From the NCBI RefSeq assembly GCF_005889745.1, contig NZ_VCKZ01000012.1, forward strand, positions 1-47,596: a DNA stretch of 47,596 nucleotides. Direction: 5' to 3'. Source of the stretch: Actinomadura geliboluensis. Lineage in GTDB: Bacteria > Actinomycetota > Actinomycetes > Streptosporangiales > Streptosporangiaceae. The notes beneath the pieces are model-generated. The model saw only the letters and a program-made list of their open reading frames with translations, made no database searches and had not been told where the DNA came from. Position numbers and translations under genes: made by a program. Positions 8,987-18,800 of this stretch are shown one piece after another (positions within the stretch are counted from its first letter, which is position 1; every line of letters begins with the position of its first letter).

Positions 8987-9130
8987 GGTGAATCCTTCAG
9001 GGCTGCTGGGAGCGCGCGACGGCGCGCGGGAAGGAGCCGTCCGCGCGGAGGGCGCGACGGCGGGGGAGCGGGCGGGGCCGCTCGTCCTCGGGTTCAGCAG
9101 CCGCGAGGAGAGACCAACGGTAGCGCGGGG

Positions 9131-9721
9131 TCAGGCGTCCGGGCCACCGGTTTTCGCGGGGACGGACAGGTAGCGGGCCACCAGCCGGGCCACGAAGTGC
9201 GCGAACTCCTCCGGCGGGCCGGACGGCAGCATGATGTGGCTCATCGTCAGCCGCACCGCCGCGTCGGCGACCTCGGTGAGCGCGTCGCGGTCCAGATGCG
9301 GCCAGTGCCGCAGCGCGTGGTCGGCGATGCGGGCGCTGGCGGCGAACAGCACCGGCTCGGCCTGCGTGGTGAGCAGCGGCAGCATCTCGTCGCCGCCCGC
9401 CCCGGTCAGCACCGCCTTCTTCAGCTGGTCGTCCGCCGAGGTCTCCAGCGTGTACATCACGGCGGCGACCACCGCGGAGTACACGTCGTCGTGCTCGGAC
9501 AGCGCCGCGTCGACGCCGTCGAGGTAGCGCTCGTTGTCGCGGACCACGACCGCCTGGGCCAGCCCCCACTTGTCGCCGAACTCGTTGTAGACGGTCTGCC
9601 GGCTCACCCCGGCGGCCGCGGCGACGTCCCGCATGCGGACGGCCCGGTAACCGCGCTCGACCAGCAGCTCGGCGGCGGCGTCGAGCAGGGACTCGCGCAC
9701 GGGGCGTCCGGCGGTGCCCAT
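9131..9721 (-). CDS. TetR/AcrR family transcriptional regulator
   Basis: A 196-residue repressor-type protein. The N-terminal helix-turn-helix is clear: SLLDAAAELLVERGYRAVRMRDVAAAAGVSRQTVYNEFGDKWGL (about residues 10-53). The C-terminal ligand domain is helical and unassignable. GGAGGAAC precedes the ATG. It lies 67 bases from the ROK gene and 144 from rtcB, all on the minus strand, so its target could be rtcB or itself. The spacer before rtcB shows no convincing palindrome. Confidence 0.85.
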   Translation of the reverse strand: MGTAGRPVRESLLDAAAELLVERGYRAVRMRDVAAAAGVSRQTVYNEFGDKWGLAQAVVVRDNERYLDGVDAALSEHDDVYSAVVAAVMYTLETSADDQLKKAVLTGAGGDEMLPLLTTQAEPVLFAASARIADHALRHWPHLDRDALTEVADAAVRLTMSHIMLPSGPPEEFAHFVARLVARYLSVPAKTGGPDA

Positions 9722-9788
9722 GGTGTCGTCGTTCCTCCGGGTGCTGGTCGGGCCACCATTATCGCGCGCCGCCCGGCGGCCCGGCCAT

Positions 9789-10985
9789 TCAGGCGTCCGC
9801 CGGGGCGCCCCCGCGGTCCAGGAGGTGGGCGAGGGGGAGGGTCGCCGCGCCGACCGCGACCGCCTCGGGGCCGAGGTGGCACAGCTCCACCGCGGTCTGC
9901 GCGAACGGCTGCCGCAGCGCGTACGCGGCGGTGGCCTCGACGATCCGGTCCAGCATCCGGCCGCCGATCAGCAGCCCCGCCCAGCCGCCGATGATGATCT
10001 TCTCGGGGCTGAACAGGTTGACCAAGTCGGCGATGCCGGCGCCCAGGTACTCGGCGACCTCCGCGCGCAGCCCGGCGGCGGCCTGCGACGGGTCGGCGAG
10101 CAGCGCGGCGAGGGCCGCCTCCTCGTCGGTCCCGGCGGCGCCGCCCGCGGCCCGGTAGCGCTCCAGCAGCGCGGTCGCGCCGACATAGGACTCCAGGCAG
10201 CCGCGCGACCCGCACCGGCACCGCGCGCCGCCGACCCGCAGCGTCGTGTGCCCCCACTCGCCCGCGCTGCCGGCCGCGCCCCGGTACGGCGAGCCGTCGA
10301 TCATCACGGCGGCGCCGACGCCGGAGCCGATCAGGGCGACGACGGCGTTGCGGTGGCCGCGGCCCGCGCCGAACCACATCTCGGCCTGGCCGAGGGAGGT
10401 GGCGCCGTTGTCGATGAACAGCGGCAGGTCGGTGCCGGCGCGCAGCATCCGCTCCAGCGGCACGGCCTCCCACCCGATCGTCTGGCAGTGCACGACGGCC
10501 TCCGGGCCGTGCTCGATCACGCCGGGCACGCCCACGCCGACGCCGATGATGGACGCCGGGTCGACCGACGCGCCCTCGATGACGGCGGGCAGCCCGTCCC
10601 GGATGTGCCGGACGACGGCGCGCTCGTCGTGGCCGCCGTCGCCGAGCGGCAGGTCGGCCTTGGCGAGCTGGGTCAGCTCCAGGTCGAACAGCTCGACCAT
10701 CACCCGCGTCTCGCCGACGTCCACCCCGACGAGGTGGCCGTAACCGGCCGCCGTCTTCAGCAGCACCCGCGGGCGGCCCCCGTCGGACTCCACGCTGCCC
10801 GCCTCCACGACGAGCCCGGCCTCGATCAGCTCGGTGACGACGTTGCTGACCGAGGCGGGGCTGAGCCCGGTCTCGCGGGCCAGGTCCTGGCGGCTGAGCG
10901 GGCCGTCGAAGTACAGCCGCCGCAGCAGCACCGACCGGTTGGTGCGGCGCAGGTCGCGCACGGTCCTCCGGCGCCGTTCCGGCAT
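9789..10985 (-). CDS. ROK family transcriptional regulator (NagC/XylR type)
   Basis: A 398-residue protein with an N-terminal winged helix (SRQDLARETGLSPASVSNVVTELIEAGLV, about 30-58) followed by a ROK sugar-kinase-like domain. The ATP/sugar motifs ([30 protein letters not shown]) and the zinc motif CRCGSRGCLE near residue 260 are visible. DNA-binding ROK proteins sense sugars. It is divergent from a sugar ABC operon across 156 bases holding a strong inverted repeat, so it most likely represses that operon. GGGAGAAGGGGG precedes the ATG. Confidence 0.9.
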   Translation of the reverse strand: MPERRRRTVRDLRRTNRSVLLRRLYFDGPLSRQDLARETGLSPASVSNVVTELIEAGLVVEAGSVESDGGRPRVLLKTAAGYGHLVGVDVGETRVMVELFDLELTQLAKADLPLGDGGHDERAVVRHIRDGLPAVIEGASVDPASIIGVGVGVPGVIEHGPEAVVHCQTIGWEAVPLERMLRAGTDLPLFIDNGATSLGQAEMWFGAGRGHRNAVVALIGSGVGAAVMIDGSPYRGAAGSAGEWGHTTLRVGGARCRCGSRGCLESYVGATALLERYRAAGGAAGTDEEAALAALLADPSQAAAGLRAEVAEYLGAGIADLVNLFSPEKIIIGGWAGLLIGGRMLDRIVEATAAYALRQPFAQTAVELCHLGPEAVAVGAATLPLAHLLDRGGAPADA

Positions 10986-11040
10986 CGGGCCCCCTTCTCC
11001 CGCGGCCGCCGCGCGGCCGCGTCCCCCCGGTTCCCAGGTC

Positions 11041-11097
11041 TTGACCCGGTAATTATGTCACTGCTTAGATCACGTCGTGAAATAAGGTGTGATCTAA
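11041..11097 (+). promoter_or_regulatory. Promoter and inverted-repeat operator of the sugar ABC operon
   Basis: TTGACC (11041-11046) and TTAGAT (11065-11070), 18 bases apart, make a plausible promoter. A perfect 9-bp inverted repeat, TTAGATCAC (11065-11073) and GTGATCTAA (11089-11097), is separated by 15 bases and covers the -10 and start region; a smaller palindrome TCACG-T-CGTGA (11070-11080) sits inside. This AT-richer patch is a typical place for repression by the divergent ROK protein. Repeats are seen; the regulator is inferred. Confidence 0.6.
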
Positions 11098-11141
11098 CTC
11101 TCCGAGTGATCCCCCTCACTCCGGACCGGAAGGCCGAGCCG

Positions 11142-12494
11142 ATGCGCCAAACCCCACTCGCAGGACGGGCCGCATTCCCAGGACGGGCCACATTCGCAGG
11201 ACGTGCAGGGGCCGTCCTCACGGCAGGACTGGTGCTCGCCGCCGCCGCGGCCTGCGGCGGCGGCACCGCGTCCGGCGGCGGGAACGGCGACCCGAAGACG
11301 CTGACCTACTGGGCCAGCAACCAGGGCGCCGACATCGCCGCCGACCAGAAGGTGCTGGCCCCCGAGCTCGCGAAGTTCGAGCGGCAGACCGGCATCAAGG
11401 TCAAGCTGGAGGTCGTCCCCTGGAGCGACCTGCTCAACCGCATCCTCGCCGCCACCACCTCCGGCCAGGGACCGGACGTCCTCAACATCGGCAACACCTG
11501 GTCGGCCTCGCTCCAGGCCACCGGTGGGCTGCTGCCGTTCGACGGCGCGGCGATGGCCGAGGTCGGCGGCGCCGGCCGGTTCGTGCCCGCCGCGCTCGCC
11601 TCCACCGGCGCCAAGGGCAAGCCCCCGGCCGCCGTGCCGCTCTACTCGCTCGCCTACGGCCTCTACTACAACAAGAAGATGTTCGCGGACGCGAACCTCC
11701 AGCCGCCGAGGACCTGGCAGGAGATGGTCGACGCCGGCCGAAAGCTCACCAAGGACGGGAAGCACGGCATCGCCGTCGAGGGCGCCAGCATCCCCGAGAA
11801 CGTCCACGCCGCGTTCAACATCGGCCAGATGTACGGGGCCGACTTCTTCACCCCCGACGGCAAGCCGCAGTTCGCCACCCCGCAGGCGGTGAAGGCGGTC
11901 AAGTCCTACATCGACCTCATCGCCGCGGACAAGATCGCCGCACCCGGCAACGCGGAGTACTCCGCCAACCAGTCGATCAACGACTTCGCCACCGGCAAGG
12001 CCGCGATGCTCATGTGGCAGGCCACCACCAGCGGCCTCACCAACCTCGGCATGAAGCCCGGCGACTGGGGCGTCGTCCCGCTGCCCGCCCCGTCCCCGGC
12101 GCCGCCCGGCGGCAGGGGCGTCACCTCGATGGTCGCCGGCATCAACATCGCGGTCTTCAAGAACACCGGCAACAGGGACGGCGCGCTGAAGTTCGTGAAG
12201 TTCATGACCGGCGACGCCGAGCAGAAGGTCCTGAACAAGGCGTACGGGTCCCTCCCCGCCGTCACCGCCGCGCAGAACGACCCGGCGTTCGACACCCCCG
12301 ACCTGAAGGTCTTCAAGCAGATCCTCGCCACCGGTGCCGCGCCGCTGCCGCAGGTCCCCGAGGAGAGCCAGTTCGAGACGGCCGTCGGCACCGCGATGAA
12401 GGACCTGTTCGCCGACGCCGCCGCCGGCAAGCCCGTCACGGAGGAGCGGGTGCGCGACGCGCTCGCCGCCGCCCAGGAACAGATGGGCGAGTAG
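11142..12494 (+). CDS. Extracellular sugar-binding lipoprotein of an ABC importer
   Basis: A 450-residue family 1 solute-binding protein. The N-terminus has a charged region, a hydrophobic stretch GAVLTAGLVLAAAAAC and a lipobox with Cys near residue 39, so the mature protein is a membrane-anchored lipoprotein on the outer face. TLTYWASNQGADIAADQ, KFERQTGIKVKLEVVPW and DVLNIGNTWSASLQATGGLLPF are typical of carbohydrate-binding members. GGAAGG precedes the ATG. It is the first gene of an operon with two permeases and a GH1 enzyme, suggesting import of a beta-glucoside or cello-oligosaccharide. Three 18-base repeats lie in its signal-peptide coding region. Confidence 0.92.
   Translation: MRQTPLAGRAAFPGRATFAGRAGAVLTAGLVLAAAAACGGGTASGGGNGDPKTLTYWASNQGADIAADQKVLAPELAKFERQTGIKVKLEVVPWSDLLNRILAATTSGQGPDVLNIGNTWSASLQATGGLLPFDGAAMAEVGGAGRFVPAALASTGAKGKPPAAVPLYSLAYGLYYNKKMFADANLQPPRTWQEMVDAGRKLTKDGKHGIAVEGASIPENVHAAFNIGQMYGADFFTPDGKPQFATPQAVKAVKSYIDLIAADKIAAPGNAEYSANQSINDFATGKAAMLMWQATTSGLTNLGMKPGDWGVVPLPAPSPAPPGGRGVTSMVAGINIAVFKNTGNRDGALKFVKFMTGDAEQKVLNKAYGSLPAVTAAQNDPAFDTPDLKVFKQILATGAAPLPQVPEESQFETAVGTAMKDLFADAAAGKPVTEERVRDALAAAQEQMGE
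11160..11207 (+). repeat. 18-base in-frame tandem repeat in signal peptide
   Basis: Two full copies (11160-11177 and 11178-11195) and a partial third encode AGRAAF-PGRATF-AGRAG. They extend the positively charged part of the lipoprotein signal peptide. Copies differ by only three bases, so the repeat looks recent and could vary in number between strains. Confidence 0.7.
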
Positions 12495-12498
12495 GCGG

Positions 12499-13500
12499 AT
12501 GGCCACCGCGAACGCCTCGGCCGCCCGGACGGGCGGCGCCGAGCGGCCCCGGCCCGGGCCCGGCGCGGCCCGGCCGGGCCGGCGGCGGCCGCGGCTCCCG
12601 CCCAAGGCGCTGCCCTACCTGCTGCTCGCCCCCGCGGTCGCCGCCGAGCTGATCGTGCACCTGGTGCCGATCGCCGTCGGGATCTGGATGAGCTTCCGGG
12701 AGCTGACGCTCTTCTACGTCCGCGAATGGTCCAGGGCCCCCGGCGCGGGCCTCGGCAACTACCGGGTCGCGGTCGACGTGGACGGCGCCATCGGGGCGGG
12801 CCTGCTGCGCTCCTTCCTCGTCACGGTCGCCGTCACGGTGCTGGCGGTCGGGCTGTCCTGGCTGCTCGGCACCGCCGCCGCGATCCTGATGCAGGACCGG
12901 TTCCGCGGCCGCGGGCCGCTGCGCGCGGTCTTCCTCGTCCCGTACGCGCTGCCCGTCTACACCGCGGTGATGACGTGGGCGTTCATGTTCCAGCGCGACA
13001 CCGGCCTGGTCAACCACGTCCTCGCCGACCAGCTCCATCTGACCGGCGGGGACCGGCCGTTCTGGCTGATCGGCGACAACAGCTTCTGGGCGCTGGTCAC
13101 CGTCATCGTGTGGCGGTCGTGGCCGTTCGCGTTCCTGGTGCTCATGGCCGGGCTGCAGAACATCCCCCGCGACCTGTACGAGGCGTCCGCGCTGGACGGC
13201 GCGGGCGTGTGGCGGCAGATCCGGCACATCACGCTGCCGGCGCTGCGGCCCGTCAACCAGGTCCTCGTGCTGGTGCTGTTCCTGTGGACGTTCAACGACT
13301 TCAACACGCCGTTCGTCCTGTTCGGCAGGGCGGCGCCCGACGGCGGCGACCTGATCTCGGTGCACATCTACCACGCGTCGTTCGTCACCTGGAACTTCGG
13401 CACCGGCTCGGCGATGTCGGTGCTGCTCCTGCTGTTCCTGCTGGTGGTCACGGCGGCGTACCTGCTCGCCACGTCGAGACGGAGGCCCGCGCATGGCTGA
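12499..13500 (+). CDS. Carbohydrate ABC transporter permease (MalF type)
   Basis: A 333-residue inner-membrane permease with a Pro/Arg-rich cytoplasmic start and six predicted membrane segments, the first being LPYLLLAPAVAAELIVHLVPIAVGIWM. The EAA loop that contacts the ATPase is YEASALDGAGVWRQIRHITLPALRP near residue 228. It starts four bases after the binding-protein stop and its last eight bases overlap the next permease, so the operon is tightly coupled. No ATPase is encoded nearby; a shared MsiK-like ATPase elsewhere is expected, as in Streptomyces cellobiose uptake. Confidence 0.92.
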   Translation: MATANASAARTGGAERPRPGPGAARPGRRRPRLPPKALPYLLLAPAVAAELIVHLVPIAVGIWMSFRELTLFYVREWSRAPGAGLGNYRVAVDVDGAIGAGLLRSFLVTVAVTVLAVGLSWLLGTAAAILMQDRFRGRGPLRAVFLVPYALPVYTAVMTWAFMFQRDTGLVNHVLADQLHLTGGDRPFWLIGDNSFWALVTVIVWRSWPFAFLVLMAGLQNIPRDLYEASALDGAGVWRQIRHITLPALRPVNQVLVLVLFLWTFNDFNTPFVLFGRAAPDGGDLISVHIYHASFVTWNFGTGSAMSVLLLLFLLVVTAAYLLATSRRRPAHG

Positions 13501-14365
13501 ACCGCGCCCGTCCCGAAGGGGGCCGGCCGACCCGCCGGCGTCGTTCGTGTGGACGCGCCGCATCGTGCTGACGCTGCTGGCTGTGTTCACCCTCGTGCCC
13601 GTCTACGCGATGGTCAGCTCGTCGCTGAAACCGCTGCAGGACGTCCAGGGAGCGTTCCGCTGGATCCCGTCGGAGCCGACGGTCCGCCCCTACGTCGACA
13701 TGTGGTCGACCGTCCCGCTGGCCCGCTACTTCGTCAACAGCGTGATCGTCGCGGGCGGCGCCACGGTCGCGTCGGTCGTGATCGCGGTCGGCGCGGCGTA
13801 CGCGGTGAGCCGGTACCGGTTCGCGGGGCGCCGGGTGTTCACCGTGACGGTGCTGTCCACGCAGATGTTCCCCGGCATCCTGTTCCTGCTGCCGCTGTTC
13901 CTGATCTTCGTGAACGCCGGGAACGCGACCGGCGTCGCGCTGTACGGCAGCCGGGGCGCGCTGATCCTGACCTACCTGACGTTCTCGCTGCCGTTCTCGA
14001 TCTGGATGCTGGCCGGCTACTTCGCCTCGATCCCGCACGAGCTGGACGAGGCGGCCCGGGTGGACGGCTGCGGGCCGCTGGGCGCGCTGCTGCGGGTGAT
14101 CGTCCCGGCGGCGCTTCCGGGCATCGTCGCGGTGACCGTCTACGCCTTCATGACCGCGTGGGGCGAGGTGCTGTTCGCCTCCGTCATGACCAACGACCAG
14201 ACCCGGACGCTGGCCGTCGGGCTGCAGGGCTACTCCACCCAGCACGAGGTCTACTGGAACCAGGTGATGGCCGCCTCCCTCGTGGTGAGCGTCCCCGTCG
14301 TCGCCGGGTTCCTGCTGCTCCAGCGCTTCCTGGTGGCCGGCCTGACCGCCGGCTCCGTCAAATGA
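13493..14365 (+). CDS. Carbohydrate ABC transporter permease (MalG type)
   Basis: A 290-residue partner permease. Membrane segments include IVLTLLAVFTLVPVYAMVSS and FSIWMLAGYFA; the EAA loop DEAARVDGCGPLGALLRVIVPAALPG is near residue 185. The ATG overlaps the previous stop by eight bases. The stop TGA is part of an ATGA that opens a chain of two five-codon mini-ORFs leading to the beta-glucosidase gene, an odd junction made by a 14-base tandem duplication of the gene's own 3' end. Confidence 0.92.
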   Translation: MAEPRPSRRGPADPPASFVWTRRIVLTLLAVFTLVPVYAMVSSSLKPLQDVQGAFRWIPSEPTVRPYVDMWSTVPLARYFVNSVIVAGGATVASVVIAVGAAYAVSRYRFAGRRVFTVTVLSTQMFPGILFLLPLFLIFVNAGNATGVALYGSRGALILTYLTFSLPFSIWMLAGYFASIPHELDEAARVDGCGPLGALLRVIVPAALPGIVAVTVYAFMTAWGEVLFASVMTNDQTRTLAVGLQGYSTQHEVYWNQVMAASLVVSVPVVAGFLLLQRFLVAGLTAGSVK

Positions 14366-14392
14366 GCTCCGTGAAATGAGCTCCGTGAAATG
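14351..14392 (+). repeat. Triple 14-base repeat creating two overlapping mini-ORFs
   Basis: Three tandem copies of a 14-base unit, (g/a)GCTCCGT(c/g)AAATG, occupy 14351-14364, 14365-14378 and 14379-14392. The first is the 3' end of the permease. The others create ATG-AGC-TCC-GTG-AAA-TGA twice (14362-14379 and 14376-14393), each overlapping its neighbours by ATGA; the last TGA overlaps an ATG at 14390 in frame with the GH1 gene. Copies two and three are identical. Confidence 0.8.
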
Positions 14393-14422
14393 ACCCGTCT
14401 CGACGACATCCGAGGGAGACCC

Positions 14423-15838
14423 GTGCCCATCGACGACCTGACCGCGTTCGGACCCGGCTTCGCCTGGGGGGCGGCGACGTCCGCCTACCAGGTCGAGGGA
14501 GCCGTCGCCGAGGACGGCCGCGCCCCCTCCATCTGGGACGCGTTCTGCCGCGTCCCAGGCGCGGTCGCCCGCGGCGAGACCGGCGACACCGCCTGCGACC
14601 ACTACCACCGCTGGGCCGAGGACGTCGCGCTGATGAAGGCGCTCGGTCTCGGCGCCTACCGGTTCTCGGTGGCGTGGCCGCGGGTGCTGCCCGCCGGCGG
14701 CGGCCCGGTCAACCCGGCCGGGCTCGCGTTCTACGACCGGCTCGTGGACGCCCTGCTGGAGGCGGGCATCGAGCCGCACGCCACCCTCTACCACTGGGAC
14801 CTGCCGCAGGCGCTCCAGGACCGCGGCGGCTGGCCGTCCCGCGACACCGCCGAGCGGTTCGCCGAGTACGCGGCCGTCGTCGCGGCGGCGCTCGGCGACC
14901 GCGTCGCATCGTGGGCGACGCTGAACGAGCCGATCTGCGCCGCGTGGCTCGGGCACCTGCAGGGCGTGATGGCGCCCGGCGTCGCCGACGTCCGCGCGGC
15001 CGTGCCCGCCTCGTACCACCTGCTGCTCGCCCACGGCCTCGGCGTGCAGGCCGTCCGCGCCGCCGCGCCCGGCGCCCGCGTCGGCATCGTCAACCTGCTC
15101 ACCGACTGCGAGCCCGGCAGCGACCGGGAGGAGGACGTCGCGGCGGCGCGGCGCGAGGACGGCCACCACAACCGGTGGTGGCTCGACCCGGTGCACGGCC
15201 GCGGCCTGCCCGCCGACATGATCGAGGTGTACGGGGTGGAGCCGCCGGTGCGCGGCGGCGACCTCGCGGCGATCGCCGCGCCGCTGGACTGGCTCGGCGT
15301 CAACTACTACCGCCGGTCGGTGAACGTCGCCGACCCGGACGGGCCCGTCCCGCACACCCGGCAGATCACCCCGGCCGGGACGCCGCGCACCGGCATGGAC
15401 TGGGAGATCCACCCCGACCGGCTGGAGAAGATCCTGCTGCGCGTCACCCGCGAGTACGCGCCCCGCAGCGTCATGGTCACCGAGAACGGCTCCGCGTACA
15501 CCGACACGGTGACGCCGGACGGCGCCGTCCACGACACCGAGCGGACCGCCTACCTGGAGGCGCACCTGGCGGCGTGCGCGTCCGCGATCCGCGCCGGCGT
15601 CCCGCTGGACGGCTACTTCGCCTGGTCGCTGCTGGACAACTTCGAGTGGGCCTACGGGTACGCGCAGCGGTTCGGGCTCGTCCACGTCGACTTCGCCACC
15701 CAGCGGCGCGCCGTCAAGGACAGCGGGCACCGCTACGCCGAGATCATCCGCGCGCACCGGGACCTCCACGGGCACCAGGACCTCCAAGGGCGCCGGGACC
15801 TCCGGGCGCACCGCCTCGCGGGCCGCTCTCTAGAGTGA
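14423..15838 (+). CDS. Family GH1 beta-glucosidase
   Basis: A 471-residue cytoplasmic glycoside hydrolase (no signal peptide). The GH1 N-terminal signature is [16 protein letters not shown], the acid/base is Glu169 in TLNEP and the nucleophile Glu354 in VTENGSAY; the sugar-binding NYYRRS and [15 protein letters not shown] are also present. It would cleave imported beta-glucosides to glucose. The GTG at 14423 has GAGGGAGA before it and gives the usual N-terminus; the ATG at 14390, coupled to the mini-ORFs, would add 11 residues. The C-terminus ends in three six-residue repeats not typical of the family. Confidence 0.92.
   Translation: MPIDDLTAFGPGFAWGAATSAYQVEGAVAEDGRAPSIWDAFCRVPGAVARGETGDTACDHYHRWAEDVALMKALGLGAYRFSVAWPRVLPAGGGPVNPAGLAFYDRLVDALLEAGIEPHATLYHWDLPQALQDRGGWPSRDTAERFAEYAAVVAAALGDRVASWATLNEPICAAWLGHLQGVMAPGVADVRAAVPASYHLLLAHGLGVQAVRAAAPGARVGIVNLLTDCEPGSDREEDVAAARREDGHHNRWWLDPVHGRGLPADMIEVYGVEPPVRGGDLAAIAAPLDWLGVNYYRRSVNVADPDGPVPHTRQITPAGTPRTGMDWEIHPDRLEKILLRVTREYAPRSVMVTENGSAYTDTVTPDGAVHDTERTAYLEAHLAACASAIRAGVPLDGYFAWSLLDNFEWAYGYAQRFGLVHVDFATQRRAVKDSGHRYAEIIRAHRDLHGHQDLQGRRDLRAHRLAGRSLE
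15755..15808 (+). repeat. 18-base in-frame tandem repeat at GH1 C-terminus
   Basis: Three 18-base units (15755-15772, 15773-15790, 15791-15808) encode [18 protein letters not shown] beyond the end of the GH1 barrel. They lie in the last 30 codons, where extra residues are likely tolerated. Confidence 0.65.
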
Positions 15839-15873
15839 GGGCCGATCGGCTCAGGCGATGGTGAGGAGGCCGG

Positions 15874-18800
15874 GTGGGCGGGATCCTTGTGGCCAACCGG
15901 GGAGAGATCGCGCTGCGGGTCGTGCGGGCCGCGGCCGAGCTGGGCCTGCGGACCGTCGCCGTCCGCACCCGCGACGACGCGGCCTCGGCGCACACCCGGC
16001 GCGCCGACGAGGTGCGGGAACTGCCCGGCGAGGGCGTCGCCGGCTACCTCGACGCGGACGCGCTCATCGCCGCCGCCAAGGACGCCGGGGCCGCCGCCGT
16101 CCACCCCGGCTACGGCTTCCTCAGCGAGAACGCCGCCTTCGCCGCGGGCTGCGCCGCCGCCGGGCTCGCGTTCGTCGGCCCGCGGCCCGAACTGCTGGAG
16201 CTGTTCGGCGACAAGGCGCGGGCGCGGGACCTGGCCCGCGCGGCGGGCGTGCCCGTGGCGCCGGGCACCGGCGGCGCCGTGGACCTCGCGGGCGCCGAGG
16301 CGTTCGCGCGCGAGCACGGGCCGGTGATGCTGAAGGCGCTCGCGGGCGGCGGCGGGCGCGGCATGCGCGTCGTCGAGGACCCGGACGAGATGGCCGCCGC
16401 GTACGAGCGGTGCCGGTCGGAGGCGCTCGCCTCGTTCGGCTCCGGCGACCTGTACGCGGAGAAGTACGTGCCGCGCGCCCGCCACATCGAGGTCCAGGTC
16501 GCCGGGGACGGGACGGGCGCCGTCACCCACCTGTGGGAGCGCGACTGCAGCGTCCAGCGGCGCCACCAGAAGCTGATCGAGGTCGCGCCCGCGCCCGCGC
16601 TGCCCGCCGCGACGCGGGACGCGCTGCTGGACGCGGCGGTGCGGATGGCCGCCCGCGTCCGCTACGAGGGCCTCGGCACGTTCGAGTTCCTCGTCGCGGG
16701 CGCGGAGTTCTGGTTCCTGGAGGCCAACCCGAGGCTGCAGGTCGAGCACACCGTCACCGAGGAGATCACCGGTGTCGACCTGGTGAAGGCCCAGATCCGG
16801 CTCGCGCTGGGGGAGGACCTCGCGGGCGTGGGCCTGGCAGCGCCGCCGGCGGCGTCCGGCTGCGCCGTCCAGGTGCGGGTCAACACCGAGACGATCGGCG
16901 CGGACGGCGTGCCGCACCCCCGCGCCGGGACGCTCACCGCTTTCGCGCCGCCGTCCGGGCCCGGTGTCCGCGTCGACACCTGCGGCTACGCCGGGTACCG
17001 GACCAGCCTGCGCTACGACCCGCTGCTCGCCAAGGTGATCGCCCGCGCGGAGGACCTGCCGTCCGCGGCCGCGCGGGCGCACGGGGCGCTCGGCGAGTTC
17101 GAGGTCGCGGGCGTGGCCACGAGCATCCCGCTGCTCCAGGGCGTCCTGCGGCACCCCGAGTTCACCGCCGGCCGGGCGGACACGTCCTTCATCGGCGGCC
17201 ACCTGGCCGAGCTGCTGGAGAGCGAGCACCGCCGCTACTACCCCGAGACCGCCGCGCACGCCGCCGAGCCGGAGGCCGCCGCCGTGCCGGACGCGCCGCC
17301 GGGAACGGTCGCCGTCGCCGCGCCCATGCAGGGCACGGTCGTGAGCGTCGAGGCGGCCGAGGGCGACCTCGTGCGGGCCGGGGCGCCGGTCGTGATCATC
17401 GAGGCGATGAAGATGGAGCACGTCGTCCGCGCGGGCGAGGCGGGCGTGGTCCGGATGCTGGCCGCCGCCCCCGGGGACACCGTCGCCGAGGGCGCGCCGC
17501 TGCTGTTCACCGAACCCGCCGACGCCGGCGGCGACCACGCCGCCGAGCAGGACGGGGCCGACCACGACGCGATCCGCGCCGACCTCGCCGAGACGCTGCG
17601 CCGGCACGAGATCGGCCTCGACGCCGCGCGGCCCGAGGCCGTCGCCAAGCGGCACGCGCGCGGCCACCGCACCGCCCGCGAGAACATCGCCGACCTCTGC
17701 GACCCCGGCACGTTCGTCGAGTACGGCGCCCTCGCGATCGCCGCGCAGCGGCAGCGCCGCTCCCTGGACGAGCTCATCGAACGCACCCCGGCCGACGGCA
17801 TGGTGTGCGGCATCGGCGACGTGGACGGCGCCCAGGCCGTCGTCATGTCCTACGACTACACGGTCCTGGCCGGGACGCAGGGCTACCAGAACCACCGCAA
17901 GACCGACCGGATGCTCGACATCGCCCACCGCCGCCGCCTCCCGCTGGTGCTGTTCGCCGAGGGCGGCGGGGGACGGCCCGGCGACACCGACACCTCCACC
18001 GTGTCCGGCCTGGACGTGACGACCTTCCACGCGATGGGGCGGCTCAGCGGCGTCGTCCCGTCCGTGGGGATCGCCTCCGGCCGCTGCTTCGCCGGGAACG
18101 CGGCCCTGCTCGGCTGCTGCGACGCCATCATCGCCACCCGCGACGCCAACATCGGCATGGGCGGCCCCGCGATGATCGAGGGCGGCGGCCTCGGCGTTTT
18201 CGCGCCCGAGGAGATCGGCCCGATCACCGACCAGGAGCCCAACGGCGTCGTCGACATCGTCGTGGAGGACGAGGCCGAGGCGGTCGCCGCCGCCCGCCGC
18301 TACCTGTCGTACTTCCAGGGGCCGCGCGCGGAGTGGGAGTGCGGCGACCAGCGCGTGCTGCGGCACCTCGTCCCCGAGAACCGGATGCGCGCCTACGACG
18401 TCCGCCGCGCCGTCGAGCACCTCGCCGACACCGGGTCGGTGCTGGAGCTGCGCCGCGCCTTCGGCGTCGGGATCATCACCGCTCTGGTGCGGGTCGAGGG
18501 CCGCCCGATGGGCCTCATCGCCAGCAACCCCGCCCACCTCGGCGGCGCCATCGACCGCGACGCCGCCGACAAGGCCGCCCGGTTCCTGCAGCTGTGCGAC
18601 GCGCACGGCCTGCCCGTGGTGTCGCTGTGCGACACCCCCGGCTTCATGGTCGGCCCGGACGCCGAGCGCACCGCGACCGTCCGGCACTTCGGCCGGCTGT
18701 TCGTCATCGGCGCCAACCTCCGCGTCCCGGTCGTCACGGTCGTGCTCCGCAAGGGCTACGGGCTGGGCGCGCAGGCCATGGCGGGCGGCGGGTTCAAGGC

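Noticed and set aside
14351..14392. Short tandem repeats (also 11160-11207, 15755-15808, 26491-26530) as possible CRISPR
   Set aside because: Units are contiguous with no spacers and mostly lie in coding frames.
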